Shown piece after piece: positions 25,205 through 35,737 of a DNA stretch of 44,757 bases. How positions within the stretch are numbered: position 1 is the first letter of the stretch; each line of letters begins with the position of its first letter. The position numbers were made by a program, and so were the translations under genes. The notes beneath the pieces are model-generated. The model saw only the letters and a program-made list of their open reading frames with translations. It did no database searches and was not told where the DNA came from. The DNA lies in the NCBI GenBank assembly GCA_020052235.1, contig JAGVPM010000028.1, forward strand, positions 1-44,757. Reading direction: 5' to 3'. This DNA comes from Candidatus Goldiibacteriota bacterium (lineage in GTDB: Bacteria > Oederibacteriota > JAAXVQ01).

Positions 25205-27532
25205 CTAAAAAATATTGCCAATATTAAAATGATAATTCATGGTCTGCGGATGTCCGTTGGGATCCGGATCCAAAGGATAGCCGAAATCAAACCTAATTAA
25301 AATAACCGTGCCGGGAATGGTCAAACGTATGCCCAAACCCACGCCCTTGTTCAAAGACGGATAGGACTCAAAATCATCCAATTTATCCCACGCATTGCCC
25401 GCGTCAAAAAAAGCCACACCCTTCAAGGGCCCGATAATGGGATAGTGCAATTCCACGTTGGAAACCAACCGCATTCTGCCTCCCAGCGGCGGGCCAAAAG
25501 CGCCTTCCCCGTAACCGCGGACCGTGTCCGTACCACCGGCGCGAAAACGTTTAGCCGGCGGCACATCGGTAAAGCCCGTCACGCCGTAATCATACCCATA
25601 GGCATAACCCGCTTCGCCATGCAGGGCCAACACCAGCTTCCATATCAGCGGTATATAATAACTGGTCTCGGCCAAATATTTCATATAATTGTTGTCGCCG
25701 CCCAAAGGGCCGCCGGCTATTTCAACCGACAACCTGTGATTCATGCCCGTGGTTGCGTCGAAAATATTATCGCGCGTATCGTAAACCAGGCTGGGGGTAA
25801 TGGAACTGGTATCGCTGCGCCCTTCGGCATAGGTGCTTTGAAGTTCCGGAGCCAATTCCGTATATTCATCGCTTTCCAGCTTATAGGTCAAATATCCCTT
25901 CCAAGCTTCGTCAAACCGTTTGCCCAGCCGGATATCGCCGCCTTGTGAAAGCAAATTGTAATTCTGGCCGTTGTAACCCTTGCGTTTGTTCACGTTCCAA
26001 ACATCCACGCCGAAAGAAACCGGCGAATCAAACAGATAAGGCTCCGTAAAGGACATCTGCCAGCTCTGGCGCAGGCTGCCCATTTCCCATTGCAGGCTCA
26101 CCGACTGGCCATTGCCGAATAAATTCGCCTGGGTCAGCTGCAAATATCCCATCAAATAATCAACCGAAGAATAACCCGCGCCCAAACTGATGGTGCCGGT
26201 ATGGCGTTCTTCCACATCAAAAACCAAAACTTGTTCCCCGGGGGTGGAACCGGGCTCCGTGTTGATCTTGACATCCTGAAAAAATCCCAAGTTCATGACT
26301 TTTTCACGCGACCGCTGAATTTGCCGCGTATCAAACGGCTCCCCCGGATTGACGGATAATTCACGGCGGATCACCTTGTCTTTGGTCATGGTGTTGCCGC
26401 GAATCTCAATTTTCTCAATCCGGGCAATGGTATTTTCTTTTATCCAGACCGTCACATCCACCTGTCCGCTGTCGTCGTGGTATTCCATTTCCGGGGAAAT
26501 ATCCGCGTAGATATACCCCTTCTCCGAATAGGCCATGCGGACTTGCTGCAAATCAGTTTCAAACATGATCCGGTTGAATAAATCACCGGTTTTCAAATCC
26601 GTTCTGCGCGTGAGTTCTTCCTCGGAATAAATGATGTTGCCCTTAATGTCCAATTTCCCGAATTTATACTGCACGCCCTCCAGCACATCCAACTGAATGG
26701 CCATTTCTTTTTTGCCCGCATCCACGCTCAAGGCCTTGGTTTTGATTTCCTGAAAATGCAGGTCAATATCCTGCAGCGTAAAACCGTCCAGTTTGGCTTT
26801 TAAGTACCCTTCTTTGGCATAACCGATCAATATCTTTTTTAAATCCTCTTTAAACGTTTCTTCTTCATAGGTTCCGCCAATGAACCAGCCGGATTCCTTG
26901 GTTTCCATGAACCCTTTAACTTTACTGTCCGAAAACGCCTGTAATCCGTTCAAGGTGATCTTGGTAACCTTGATCTTCATGCCTTCCTTGACTTGAAACT
27001 CCACAGCCATGCCTTTTCCTTGAGGAACAGCCTGGGTTTCAACCGCAGCCTGAAAAAATTCTTTTTCTTTATAATAGGCGGCTATTTTCGCAGCTGCTTT
27101 ATTAACTGAAAATTCATCATACGGCGTCCCGGTTTTCAATTCGCTCTTTTCAATGAGTTCCTTTTCATTGAACTCCTTATTTCCTTTCACTGCAATGGTG
27201 GTTATAATCGGTTTTTCAACCACATGAATGATCAAGCAAACGGACCCGTCGGTTAACGGTTGCAGGGAAAGTTGTATATCTTTAAACTTTTCCGTACGCC
27301 AGATCTCTTTAAAATCACGATCCAACAGCAGACGCACGTCGCTCACACGGTCAGCTTTCCGAACTTTCAGCCAGGAAATAATATCATCGTCGGCAATGGT
27401 TGTATTGCCTTGGACTTTAATTTCCGAAATAACGGCATCTTCGGAAATTTGGGCGGCCTGACTGGAAAAAGTAAAAAGGAACAGAACGAGAACCGCAATG
27501 AAAATATGAAAAAGCCTTGAAAACAAAGGCAA
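25205..27532 (-). CDS. bamA: outer-membrane protein assembly factor BamA
   Basis: BamA inserts beta-barrel proteins into the outer membrane. The 775-residue protein has a signal peptide (about 1-26), POTRA domains (about 30-430; for example VQGNTTIADDDIISWLKVRKAD and IEIRGNTMTKDKVIRRELSVNPGEPF) and a 16-strand barrel (about 450-775) with RFRAGGTDTVRGYGEGAFGPP, the conserved loop-6 VRGY motif, and the C-terminal beta-signal NYHFNIGNIF. The first codon is TTG close behind AAGGAGGG; a second TTG two codons later is possible. It heads the operon bamA-ompH-lpxD-lpxC/fabZ-lpxA-lpxI. Confidence 0.96.
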   Translation of the reverse strand: MPLFSRLFHIFIAVLVLFLFTFSSQAAQISEDAVISEIKVQGNTTIADDDIISWLKVRKADRVSDVRLLLDRDFKEIWRTEKFKDIQLSLQPLTDGSVCLIIHVVEKPIITTIAVKGNKEFNEKELIEKSELKTGTPYDEFSVNKAAAKIAAYYKEKEFFQAAVETQAVPQGKGMAVEFQVKEGMKIKVTKITLNGLQAFSDSKVKGFMETKESGWFIGGTYEEETFKEDLKKILIGYAKEGYLKAKLDGFTLQDIDLHFQEIKTKALSVDAGKKEMAIQLDVLEGVQYKFGKLDIKGNIIYSEEELTRRTDLKTGDLFNRIMFETDLQQVRMAYSEKGYIYADISPEMEYHDDSGQVDVTVWIKENTIARIEKIEIRGNTMTKDKVIRRELSVNPGEPFDTRQIQRSREKVMNLGFFQDVKINTEPGSTPGEQVLVFDVEERHTGTISLGAGYSSVDYLMGYLQLTQANLFGNGQSVSLQWEMGSLRQSWQMSFTEPYLFDSPVSFGVDVWNVNKRKGYNGQNYNLLSQGGDIRLGKRFDEAWKGYLTYKLESDEYTELAPELQSTYAEGRSDTSSITPSLVYDTRDNIFDATTGMNHRLSVEIAGGPLGGDNNYMKYLAETSYYIPLIWKLVLALHGEAGYAYGYDYGVTGFTDVPPAKRFRAGGTDTVRGYGEGAFGPPLGGRMRLVSNVELHYPIIGPLKGVAFFDAGNAWDKLDDFESYPSLNKGVGLGIRLTIPGTVILIRFDFGYPLDPDPNGHPQTMNYHFNIGNIF

Positions 27533-27559
27533 AATACCCTCCTTGAAAAAATTTGGTCA

Positions 27560-27588
27560 ATCTTATCAAAATGACATTGGAGCGTCAA
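27560..27588 (-). promoter_or_regulatory. sigma70-type promoter of the bamA-lpx operon
   Basis: TTGACG (27583-27588) and TAAGAT (27560-27565) on the minus strand, 17 bases apart, with the start expected about 20 bases before the bamA codon. Confidence 0.65.
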
Positions 27589-27665
27589 GCGAATTCCCTG
27601 ATTTGTAGTATCGTATTTGCCGGGAGTTTGAGCAATTAGTCAATTCTCAACTGTTTTGCCGGTGT

Positions 27666-27746
27666 CTGGTCACTTCGACAAGCTCAGTGACCAGGGGCGG
27701 ATCAATTTAAAGACGTTCGTTGAATCGGTTGCTGAGCTTGTCGAAG
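27666..27746. repeat. 81-bp palindromic repeat (TTCGACAAGCTCAG type)
   Basis: CTTCGACAAGCTCAG (27673-27687) is perfectly inverted at 27732-27746, and the left part is itself a hairpin (CTGGTCACT 27666-27674 with AGTGACCAG 27686-27694). Repeats with this core are familiar from many bacterial MAGs. It lies in the tamB-bamA gap just beyond the tamB stop. Confidence 0.92.
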
Positions 27747-27761
27747 CAATCGAAACGACCT

Positions 27762-30700
27762 TCACCGGACATTTGCGCCCGGTTTTTTAGGAGCGGCTTT
27801 TCCCGAAGCCGTGTTTGATTCGGCTTCCGAAGGAGTCCAGCTCTTGAATTCCGTCCGTCCTTCTATTCCCACATAAAATTCCTGTCCATTGTCCGCATCA
27901 AAATCCTTGGAAACCTTTAATTTCCTTGATGAATCAAGATTATATTCCAACCCCAACAAAGATTGCCATGCCAAGCCGCCGCCCCTGTCAACACTGCGGT
28001 CTTTCAAAGTTGCGCGATAATTTAAATAAAGGTCATCGGTTAAATATTTTCCCAGATCAATTTGGGTATCCTGAAGCAAACTCATTCCGGTTGTTTCTGT
28101 TCCCCCTTGATTATTCGCCGTCTGCGTACTTCCGGAACCGGCCGCAATCGAACCGGCAACCTTTTCGACACCGCCGAAATGAATATCGACCACGTCTACC
28201 GGGGCATATTTTTTCAAACCCTTTTTTATTTCCTGCCCAATGATGCTTCCCGCCCAACGGCCTAAAACCCGCGCCCCGGCAGTCTGAACTTTTTCATCCA
28301 TTTGTTCTTTGGACCAGCTGGAGTAATCTTCGCCAAAGGTCAACAAAGACATAATCTGCGCCTGGGTCATGACGGGTTCCGAACTCAACTCGAGCTTGAG
28401 CGAGCCCAGAGAGCCGCGCACAGTTAAATAAATAATAACTTCCCGCATGCGGCCTTCATCTTTAATTTGCACATCCCGGATCGTGGTTTGGGCCCGGGCA
28501 AACAGCACAGGAGCTTCGCGGCCTTGAAAAGTCAAGGCAGTTTCAGCGCTGGAATCGAGAGAGAAATTGGCATCCATATAGGTAACCAATCCTTTGGCAA
28601 TGGCCACGCGCCCTTCACCGGTAAAATCGTTTTTTCCGCCCCTAAAGATCACGGAATTGTCGGGTTTAATTTGGGCACGAACCATATCATTCGTAAACCA
28701 AAAATTTTTACGCGTAATTAATTTCAAGTTATCGCATTGCACATTAACAGGTTTCATTGCCTGGGCAAACGGCGTGAGGGGTTTGGCCGGATAGGTGAAA
28801 TCCCCATCGGAAACTTCCATGACACCGCCCAGGCGCGGAGTGTCCAAGGTGCCGCCGAGGATCACATGGCCGGTCATCCAAGCGGAGATAAATTCAAAAT
28901 CCTGGGTGGAATCCAGCCGCAGCCGGCCTTTGGAGGAATCCAGCACCAAATTTAACTCGTCCGGAATCATTCTCCGAAACACCATAGCCCAAGGAGCGGC
29001 CGGACCGGCTTTAATGGTCAGGGTTCCTTCGCCCACACGCCCGTCCAGGCGCTGAATGAACGTCTTGTTGTTGTCAAATTTCAACTCCGCGTTGACATGA
29101 TCCACCCGGGGCGTGTAGAAGCGGGGTGAAATGGTCCCGTCCTGGATAAAGGCCGAACCTGAAAGCGCGGGGTAATCCATGGTTCCGCGGATATTCAAAT
29201 CAAAGCGGTTTTTTCCGGAAGCCGAGGCTATGTAAGGCACCATCGCCAGATAGGCCAAATCCCCTTCAGGAAGAACAACCTTTAGATCCATTTCCGCCCC
29301 GCGCATGGCCTTTTCCGCAGCAGGTGTTTGCGGTACCGGAAGGCGGCCCTTCAAGAGCATGGTGTATTTATCTCCGCGCCTGAGAATGCAGCCTTCACGC
29401 AGCGCTGGTTCAGGCGGCGGTGCTTCATCTTCCGGTGCACTAAAATACAACCAATCATGATCAATGGATACGGTTCCGGAAAACGAATCGAACGGAATAT
29501 TCAGAACGCTCCCGTCCTCGACTTTCACTTTAATTTTCACATTGGTGATATTTCCGGGATCGGTGTACAGTACCGAACCGCGCGCCATCCCGGTCCACGG
29601 TTGCGGCCATCCGAAACTCCGGGCAATGACATCCGCCGGCACGGCAAAAACATTCACCAGGAAATTGGAGCGCCCTTTGCCGGACGCATCGATGATTCCG
29701 GTGGCGCTGGCGCGTTTGAAGGTAAAACCGTCTCCGATTTCCAACTTTTTAAAATCCACCAACCCATCGGAAGAAATCCGGGCATGGCCGATGAGTCTGT
29801 ACGGTAATCCGGGAACGGATTGAAAACTCAATTCCTCATTTTTATAATGGATATCAGCGCGCAAATCGCCATAGGTGTAATTATACAGCCCAAAATCCGG
29901 ACTGGTTAAATTCACGTTAAGTTCAAACGGATCCCGGGTGGGAATATTGCCTTTAAGACGGATATGCCCATGAAACCGTTTGTACAGAAAATTAAAATTA
30001 CCGGCCTGCAAATCCAAACTAAACGTGCTGTTGCCATCGGCATGGGTTTGCCAGGTGCCGCCGCTGCTTTTCAAAAAACCGTCGGATTGCAAACCCTCCA
30101 TTTGTTTTAGTTCTACGCGATCCCCTTGGCTTTCCCATAACAGGTTCAATTTGGAAAAACGCCATTCGCCGTAGTGGAAATCTTCACAGCGAAGATTTCC
30201 GCCGGTCGAGGGCATTGAATTTGCGGCCGACCTCAAAAAAATATTTCCGAAAAGTTTGGCTTCGGGCAAGTCAGTATTTTTTTTCATCATGAATAAATCG
30301 CCCAGACTTCGGCTGGGAACTCCGGCCAGGCGCAGGTTAACTTGATACGCCGGGGGTGAATTCGGGAGCGTTGCGGCATAAATGCCGGTTCCGCTGAGCT
30401 CCCCGGTTCCCAGGGTAAGATTAAAATCCGTGTTCAGCTGCTGCCGCATCCATTGAAGCCGGACTAATCCCGTGACCGCTTCCCGCAACGGCTTGCTGTT
30501 GCCGTTTATGATCTCACGCACGGATTTCAAACGCGAATGATTCAGCAAACACTGGAGTTGAACCAAAAATTTCTTTTCCCAAGAGATTTGCCCAGAAACC
30601 GTCACTTCATTTCCCCAAGCCAGGGAACGGAGTTGGATGTTTTTTTTATCTATCTGCCAAAGGCACTGCCCCTGCAGTGGAGGCAAACTCCGGTCATCCA

Positions 30701-33284
30701 TTTCCAAATTGGCAAGCGCAACGCCTAAAATATAATCCGCGGCCGCCGGCGATTTGGGCGCGCCGTCAATTTTCAAATCCCCGTCCCAGCGGTGGCCGGC
30801 CAAGTTAAATTGATCCATCCAGGCGCGTCCGCGAAAATAACCGTTTTTAGCAAAATTGGTTTCAATGGCGGCATTAAACTTTCCCGGGGATTGGATCAAT
30901 TCCAAGCTTTTCACCCACACATTGTCCCCGCTGGTGGTAAAAATCATTTTTCCGCTTTGCGCTGAAAAACCGCGGCCTTCCAAGCCTTGGACTGAAATTT
31001 CACCTTTGCTGTGCAATTGTTTCAGAAGACCGCTCACCCGGACCATACCCTGAAGTTTTCCGTGCAAAGGCGCGTCTCCGGACGATCCCCATAGTGCAAA
31101 TACGCCATCAACCGGAAAGCGTTCCAACACCAGCTCGCTGTGCTGAATATCCTGCGTTTTAAAATCCAACACGCCTTGCAAACGCAGATGTTTATGATCC
31201 ACTTCCAAGGTTTGTATTTGCACGGAATCTTTGGTGAGCCGAAGTTCGCCCCGTGCCTCCCAAGCCCGTGCGGCATTCCGGATCAGCCGCGGGGTGGAAA
31301 AATGCATCTGCAGGTACGGATTTGACAATGTCCCAGCGCATTGTCCGCCGATGGAAAATCTCCCGTTGAGGTGTGTTAAAGCCGGCGGCCACATGGGCAG
31401 GAGTGCCAAGGGAAGTTCTTTTCCCGTCAGCGCAAGTTTGATGCTTTTCTGCGAATCCAAATTATAATTTCCTTCAGCCCGCAATATCTCGGCGCCGTTT
31501 TGCGAAATGCTAAATGGCTGAATCAACCATCCAGTTCCCTTTTGGTTTAATTGGAGCGCCACCATGACTTCGGGCATCAGGCCCCAATGAGTCTTGGCCG
31601 TCACATTGACCGCTTGGGGGCTGAAAAAAAACTGACTTTGAAAATCTTTAAATTCCGTCTGTTTCCATTTAATCCCAACCGACGAAACTTCCCCCCGCAC
31701 CGTGGGATGATCCAAATCCCCTTTGACCGTGATTTGCGCATCCGCCGTTCCCATGACGTCAGGGTATTTGAATAAAGAACCGATATCCTTCAAAGCCAGA
31801 GCTTTGGCCGTCAGCGAAAAATCCAGGGTCGGGGAGGTTTGCGGATTATCCGAAAATAAAATCCTGCCCTGGCCTTCCGCCGAACCGTGAGCCACGGTGC
31901 CGCGGGCCAACAGCAGGCGCAGCTCCCCCTGGGCATAACGGCAAATACTTTCGAAATTTTGAATCGGCATTTGCCCGATTTTGCCGTTGGCCAAACGAAT
32001 CGTGGCCGTGGCAATCAAATCCGGCATGATTCCCTTGATTAAAATAACCGCCGACCCTTCCCCGGTGGTTTTCAATTGTCCCAAACGCGGAAACGGTTCC
32101 ACCAAATCTCCCAATTTCAAATGATCGTTTTGCACTTTGATAAACACATTGGGACGCTTGAAATTTTCAATATGCCCTTTGGCCGACCAAATGGTTTTCC
32201 CTAAAATCGCCTGCAGATTTTTAATGGTGAGCCGGTCATTATCCCATAAAGTCACCCCGTACATGCCGCGCAACGGGGCGCTCACCAAGGTGGTTTGCAA
32301 CGTGCAATTATCCAAAACCAGCTTCCCGTGCAAATCAACGCCCGGGATCAGGTCATCGCTTTGTTTGGCACGCGAAACCGCGCGTAATGAAAGAGATGCT
32401 TCGCCGCTTAAAATTTCAAAAAAAGGAGAAAATTGCGCCATGCGCTCCAGGGGCCGCAACCGCAAATGCTCGGCCGTAAGGCCAATACGGAATTGACCGC
32501 GTGTTAAGTCAAGTTCCCCGGAAATTTTTATATTTTGCGAACGTTGTGCATCGGTACGCCCGGATAAAAACAAAGGCGCATGGGTGAGATCCTTAAGATT
32601 CAACAAGCCGCGCACATGCTGCAGGCTGGTTATTTGTTTGGGATCGGAAAAACGCATTTCGCCTTGCGTAAGGGTAATTTTGATGGGCGGGATCGAGGAA
32701 ATTTTCGGTGTATCACCCCCGGCCCAAGAAATGAGATTGGGGGTATGCCAAACACCCTGGGCGTCGCGTTCAAAACGAATCAAGGGCCGAATGAGCTGAA
32801 TCTCCAATAAGCCTTCGGCCAAGGCTTTTTTTTTAACAAATATTTCCCACAAGGAATAACGCACCACCACCCGGTCAATGGAAATCTCCAATGACCGGGG
32901 GTCAGAAGCCGGCGCACCGATAACAACGTGTTTTAATACCACACGGTCAAAGATACCGCCTTCCAAACGTTCGATGGTCACCGGGCGGTTCAAGGCTTTG
33001 GAAAGTTCTTTTTCAATATCGGGTTTGAACCGGTTCGCCACCATGCCGCTGGAGTAAACAAACCACAGACCACCTACAATGCAAGCGGCAAACCCTAAAA
33101 TCAAACCTAAAGCCAGCCAAGGATGACGCGCTTGTTGAATACGCTTGGCAGGCAGCGTGTGATGTCCGGTTGCAGAATTAACCGCCTCGGGCAAAATTTC
33201 AGGCTGTGATTTGCGTGTCCGTTTTACCTGAGAACGCGGCGCAGGCCGCTTGGCACGGCGGGAATTTGAATGTGAATCCGGCAT
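27762..33284 (-). CDS. tamB: TamB-like translocation/assembly protein (AsmA-like, DUF490)
   Basis: An 1840-residue protein, much longer than the E. coli protein of about 1260. A basic N-terminal tail (1-53) and one membrane helix (about 55-75, WLALGLILGFAACIVGGLWF) anchor it in the inner membrane, followed by a long beta-rich region expected to form a hydrophobic groove across the periplasm. The C-terminal DUF490 region has VTYMDANFSL, VIIYLTVRGSLGSLKLELSSEP, MSLLTFGED and ends with a TLKDRSVDRGGGLAWQSLLGLEYNLD segment. TamB-family proteins are thought to carry phospholipid to the outer membrane. It starts 5 bases after clpC and is followed by bamA. Confidence 0.93.
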   Translation of the reverse strand: MPDSHSNSRRAKRPAPRSQVKRTRKSQPEILPEAVNSATGHHTLPAKRIQQARHPWLALGLILGFAACIVGGLWFVYSSGMVANRFKPDIEKELSKALNRPVTIERLEGGIFDRVVLKHVVIGAPASDPRSLEISIDRVVVRYSLWEIFVKKKALAEGLLEIQLIRPLIRFERDAQGVWHTPNLISWAGGDTPKISSIPPIKITLTQGEMRFSDPKQITSLQHVRGLLNLKDLTHAPLFLSGRTDAQRSQNIKISGELDLTRGQFRIGLTAEHLRLRPLERMAQFSPFFEILSGEASLSLRAVSRAKQSDDLIPGVDLHGKLVLDNCTLQTTLVSAPLRGMYGVTLWDNDRLTIKNLQAILGKTIWSAKGHIENFKRPNVFIKVQNDHLKLGDLVEPFPRLGQLKTTGEGSAVILIKGIMPDLIATATIRLANGKIGQMPIQNFESICRYAQGELRLLLARGTVAHGSAEGQGRILFSDNPQTSPTLDFSLTAKALALKDIGSLFKYPDVMGTADAQITVKGDLDHPTVRGEVSSVGIKWKQTEFKDFQSQFFFSPQAVNVTAKTHWGLMPEVMVALQLNQKGTGWLIQPFSISQNGAEILRAEGNYNLDSQKSIKLALTGKELPLALLPMWPPALTHLNGRFSIGGQCAGTLSNPYLQMHFSTPRLIRNAARAWEARGELRLTKDSVQIQTLEVDHKHLRLQGVLDFKTQDIQHSELVLERFPVDGVFALWGSSGDAPLHGKLQGMVRVSGLLKQLHSKGEISVQGLEGRGFSAQSGKMIFTTSGDNVWVKSLELIQSPGKFNAAIETNFAKNGYFRGRAWMDQFNLAGHRWDGDLKIDGAPKSPAAADYILGVALANLEMDDRSLPPLQGQCLWQIDKKNIQLRSLAWGNEVTVSGQISWEKKFLVQLQCLLNHSRLKSVREIINGNSKPLREAVTGLVRLQWMRQQLNTDFNLTLGTGELSGTGIYAATLPNSPPAYQVNLRLAGVPSRSLGDLFMMKKNTDLPEAKLFGNIFLRSAANSMPSTGGNLRCEDFHYGEWRFSKLNLLWESQGDRVELKQMEGLQSDGFLKSSGGTWQTHADGNSTFSLDLQAGNFNFLYKRFHGHIRLKGNIPTRDPFELNVNLTSPDFGLYNYTYGDLRADIHYKNEELSFQSVPGLPYRLIGHARISSDGLVDFKKLEIGDGFTFKRASATGIIDASGKGRSNFLVNVFAVPADVIARSFGWPQPWTGMARGSVLYTDPGNITNVKIKVKVEDGSVLNIPFDSFSGTVSIDHDWLYFSAPEDEAPPPEPALREGCILRRGDKYTMLLKGRLPVPQTPAAEKAMRGAEMDLKVVLPEGDLAYLAMVPYIASASGKNRFDLNIRGTMDYPALSGSAFIQDGTISPRFYTPRVDHVNAELKFDNNKTFIQRLDGRVGEGTLTIKAGPAAPWAMVFRRMIPDELNLVLDSSKGRLRLDSTQDFEFISAWMTGHVILGGTLDTPRLGGVMEVSDGDFTYPAKPLTPFAQAMKPVNVQCDNLKLITRKNFWFTNDMVRAQIKPDNSVIFRGGKNDFTGEGRVAIAKGLVTYMDANFSLDSSAETALTFQGREAPVLFARAQTTIRDVQIKDEGRMREVIIYLTVRGSLGSLKLELSSEPVMTQAQIMSLLTFGEDYSSWSKEQMDEKVQTAGARVLGRWAGSIIGQEIKKGLKKYAPVDVVDIHFGGVEKVAGSIAAGSGSTQTANNQGGTETTGMSLLQDTQIDLGKYLTDDLYLNYRATLKDRSVDRGGGLAWQSLLGLEYNLDSSRKLKVSKDFDADNGQEFYVGIEGRTEFKSWTPSEAESNTASGKAAPKKPGANVR

Positions 33285-33289
33285 TTCTT

Positions 33290-35719
33290 CTAACCCTCGG
33301 TTTTGATCTCAAATTCAATCACATCATTTCCTTGGTGCGTCAAAACCGTATACCCCTCTTTGATATCTCCGGTCAGCATCCGTTCGGCCAAGGGATCTTC
33401 CAAGTACCGCTGCACGGCCCGGCGCAGAGGACGGGCGCCCATTTGCGGATTGTACCCTTTTTCAATCAGGAAATCCTTTATCTCGGCGGAAATATTCAAT
33501 GTCACGCCTTTTTCCAAAAGTCGGCGATTTAGCGTCCCCACGATCAATTCCACAATCTGCTCCAGGTGCGAGCGTTCCAAACTGTGGAACACCACCACCT
33601 CGTCGACGCGGTTTAAAAACTCCGGATTAAAAAGTTTTTTAACCTCGCCCATGACCTTATCCTTCATGGTTTGATGCGCCACATCGGCCCCGGCGGATTG
33701 GAATCCCAAACTCCCGCTCTTGTCAATTAACCGGGCGCCCAGGTTGCTGGTCATAATAATGACGGTATTTTTAAAATCCACGGTCCGCCCGTTGTTGTCG
33801 GTCAAGCGGCCGTCTTCCAAAATCTGCAACAGGATGTTAAACACATCCGGATGGGCTTTTTCAATTTCATCGAACAAAATGACCGAATAAGGATTACGGC
33901 GGACTTTTTCCGTCAGCTGCCCGCCTTCGTCATGGCCGATGTATCCCGGGGGCGCTCCCACCAGCCGCGAGACCGCAAATTTCTCCATGTATTCGGACAT
34001 ATCAATGCGTATCAGCGTGGTCTCGTCCTCAAACAAAAACGCAGCCAGCGCCCGGGCCATTTCAGTCTTACCCACACCCGTGGGCCCCAAAAACACAAAC
34101 GATCCGATCGGGCGTTTGGGATCCGCCACTCCGGCACGGGAACGGCGTATGGAGCGCGAAACGGCGCTGATGGCCTCTTCCTGGCCGATAATGCGCTTAT
34201 GCAATTCCGCTTCCATGCGCAGCAGCTTGGCCGATTCTTTTTCTTCCAATTTAAAAATCGGAACTCCGGTCCATTGGCTGATGATTACCGCAATGTCCTC
34301 CCCCGTAACATTGATGACATTTTGGTTGCGGGTTTTTTCCCACTGGCGCTTGATCTCTTCTTTTTTCTGGCGGAAATCCTTGATGCTGTCGCGCAAATGC
34401 GCGGCGCGTTCGAACTCCTGCGCCTTAATGGCCGCTTCTTTTTCCTGATTGATCTTTTCAATTTCGATCTCGATTTCTTTCAAATCCGACGGTATCACAT
34501 TGGAAGAAAGCCGCGTGCGCGCTCCGGCTTCGTCCATCACATCGATGGCCTTATCCGGCAGTAAACGCCCGGAGATGTAACGGTCCGACAAACGCACCGC
34601 CGCCACCAGGGATTCGTCGGTGTAATGCACGCGATGATGCGCCTCGTAGCGGTCGCGCAGTCCTTTAAGAATCTGGATCGCTTCATCGGGACTCGGCGCT
34701 TCAACTTTAATGGATTGGAAACGGCGTTCCAGCGCTCCGTCTTTTTCTATATACTTCCGGTATTCGTCCATGGTGGTGGCGCCGATGCATTGAACTTCAC
34801 CGCGCGCCAGCGCTGGTTTCAGCATGTTCGAAGCGTCGATCGCGCCTTCGGCCGCACCGGCGCCGACGAGGGTATGCAGCTCATCGATAAACAGAATAAT
34901 GGACGACGCCGCGCTTTTAATTTCCTGCATCACGGATTTCAACCGTTCTTCAAATTCCCCGCGGTATTTGGTGCCGGCCACGACCGCCGCCAAATCCAGG
35001 GTCACGATGCGTTTGCCTTGCAGCAATTCCGGCACCAGGTTATTCACGATTTTTTGCGCCAAGCCCTCGGCAATGGCGGTCTTGCCCACGCCGGGCTCGC
35101 CGATCAGCACTGGGTTGTTCTTGGTGCGGCGGCACAATATTTGGATAACCCGTTCAATTTCCGTCTCGCGTCCGATCACGGGATCAAGCTTGGATTCGCG
35201 CGCCAGCTGGGTCAGATCGCGGCCAAATGCATCCAGCGACGGCGTGGTGGTCTTCATCTGCCCCTGGGTGAATTTCGGCAGGTTGCCGCCCAAGAGATAA
35301 ATGGTCATTTCCCGCGCTTTGTCAATCCGGACATTAAACTGCTCCAGCACCTTGGAGGCAACACCCTCGCCTTCGCGGATCAAGCCCAGCAAAATATGTT
35401 CGGTCCCAATGTAATTATGCCCCAGCGCCTGGGCTTCCTCCACGGCCAATTCCAAAACCCGTTTGGCGCGCGGGGTGAAGGGCACCTCGCCCAAGGTCAG
35501 CGTTCCCCCGCCCATATTAATGGATTTTTCAACCTCCAGGCGGATGCGTTCCAAATCCAGCCCCATATTCTCCAGCACCGCCGCAGCCACGCCGCCGCCT
35601 TCGCGGATCAAGCCCAGCAAAATATGTTCGGTCCCGATGTAATCATGCCCCAGCCGCCCGGCTTCTTCGCGGGCGCGATTAATCACTTTTTTTGCGCGCT
35701 CGGTAAATTTGTCGAACAT
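33290..35719 (-). CDS. clpC: ATP-dependent Clp protease ATPase subunit ClpC
   Basis: An 809-residue AAA+ unfoldase for ClpP. Two Clp-N repeats (about 1-145; [14 protein letters not shown] twice) bind phospho-arginine substrates in the family. D1 has GEPGVGKTA and D2 has [13 protein letters not shown]-containing middle coil ([20 protein letters not shown]) and the LGF tripeptide (SGSLGFQ) for docking ClpP are both present. GGAGG lies before the ATG. Together with McsA and McsB it forms the arginine-phosphorylation degradation route, where McsB-tagged proteins go to ClpCP. clpP is not in this window. Confidence 0.97.
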   Translation of the reverse strand: MFDKFTERAKKVINRAREEAGRLGHDYIGTEHILLGLIREGGGVAAAVLENMGLDLERIRLEVEKSINMGGGTLTLGEVPFTPRAKRVLELAVEEAQALGHNYIGTEHILLGLIREGEGVASKVLEQFNVRIDKAREMTIYLLGGNLPKFTQGQMKTTTPSLDAFGRDLTQLARESKLDPVIGRETEIERVIQILCRRTKNNPVLIGEPGVGKTAIAEGLAQKIVNNLVPELLQGKRIVTLDLAAVVAGTKYRGEFEERLKSVMQEIKSAASSIILFIDELHTLVGAGAAEGAIDASNMLKPALARGEVQCIGATTMDEYRKYIEKDGALERRFQSIKVEAPSPDEAIQILKGLRDRYEAHHRVHYTDESLVAAVRLSDRYISGRLLPDKAIDVMDEAGARTRLSSNVIPSDLKEIEIEIEKINQEKEAAIKAQEFERAAHLRDSIKDFRQKKEEIKRQWEKTRNQNVINVTGEDIAVIISQWTGVPIFKLEEKESAKLLRMEAELHKRIIGQEEAISAVSRSIRRSRAGVADPKRPIGSFVFLGPTGVGKTEMARALAAFLFEDETTLIRIDMSEYMEKFAVSRLVGAPPGYIGHDEGGQLTEKVRRNPYSVILFDEIEKAHPDVFNILLQILEDGRLTDNNGRTVDFKNTVIIMTSNLGARLIDKSGSLGFQSAGADVAHQTMKDKVMGEVKKLFNPEFLNRVDEVVVFHSLERSHLEQIVELIVGTLNRRLLEKGVTLNISAEIKDFLIEKGYNPQMGARPLRRAVQRYLEDPLAERMLTGDIKEGYTVLTHQGNDVIEFEIKTEG

Positions 35720-35737
35720 GAATGCCTCCGCTTGCCG

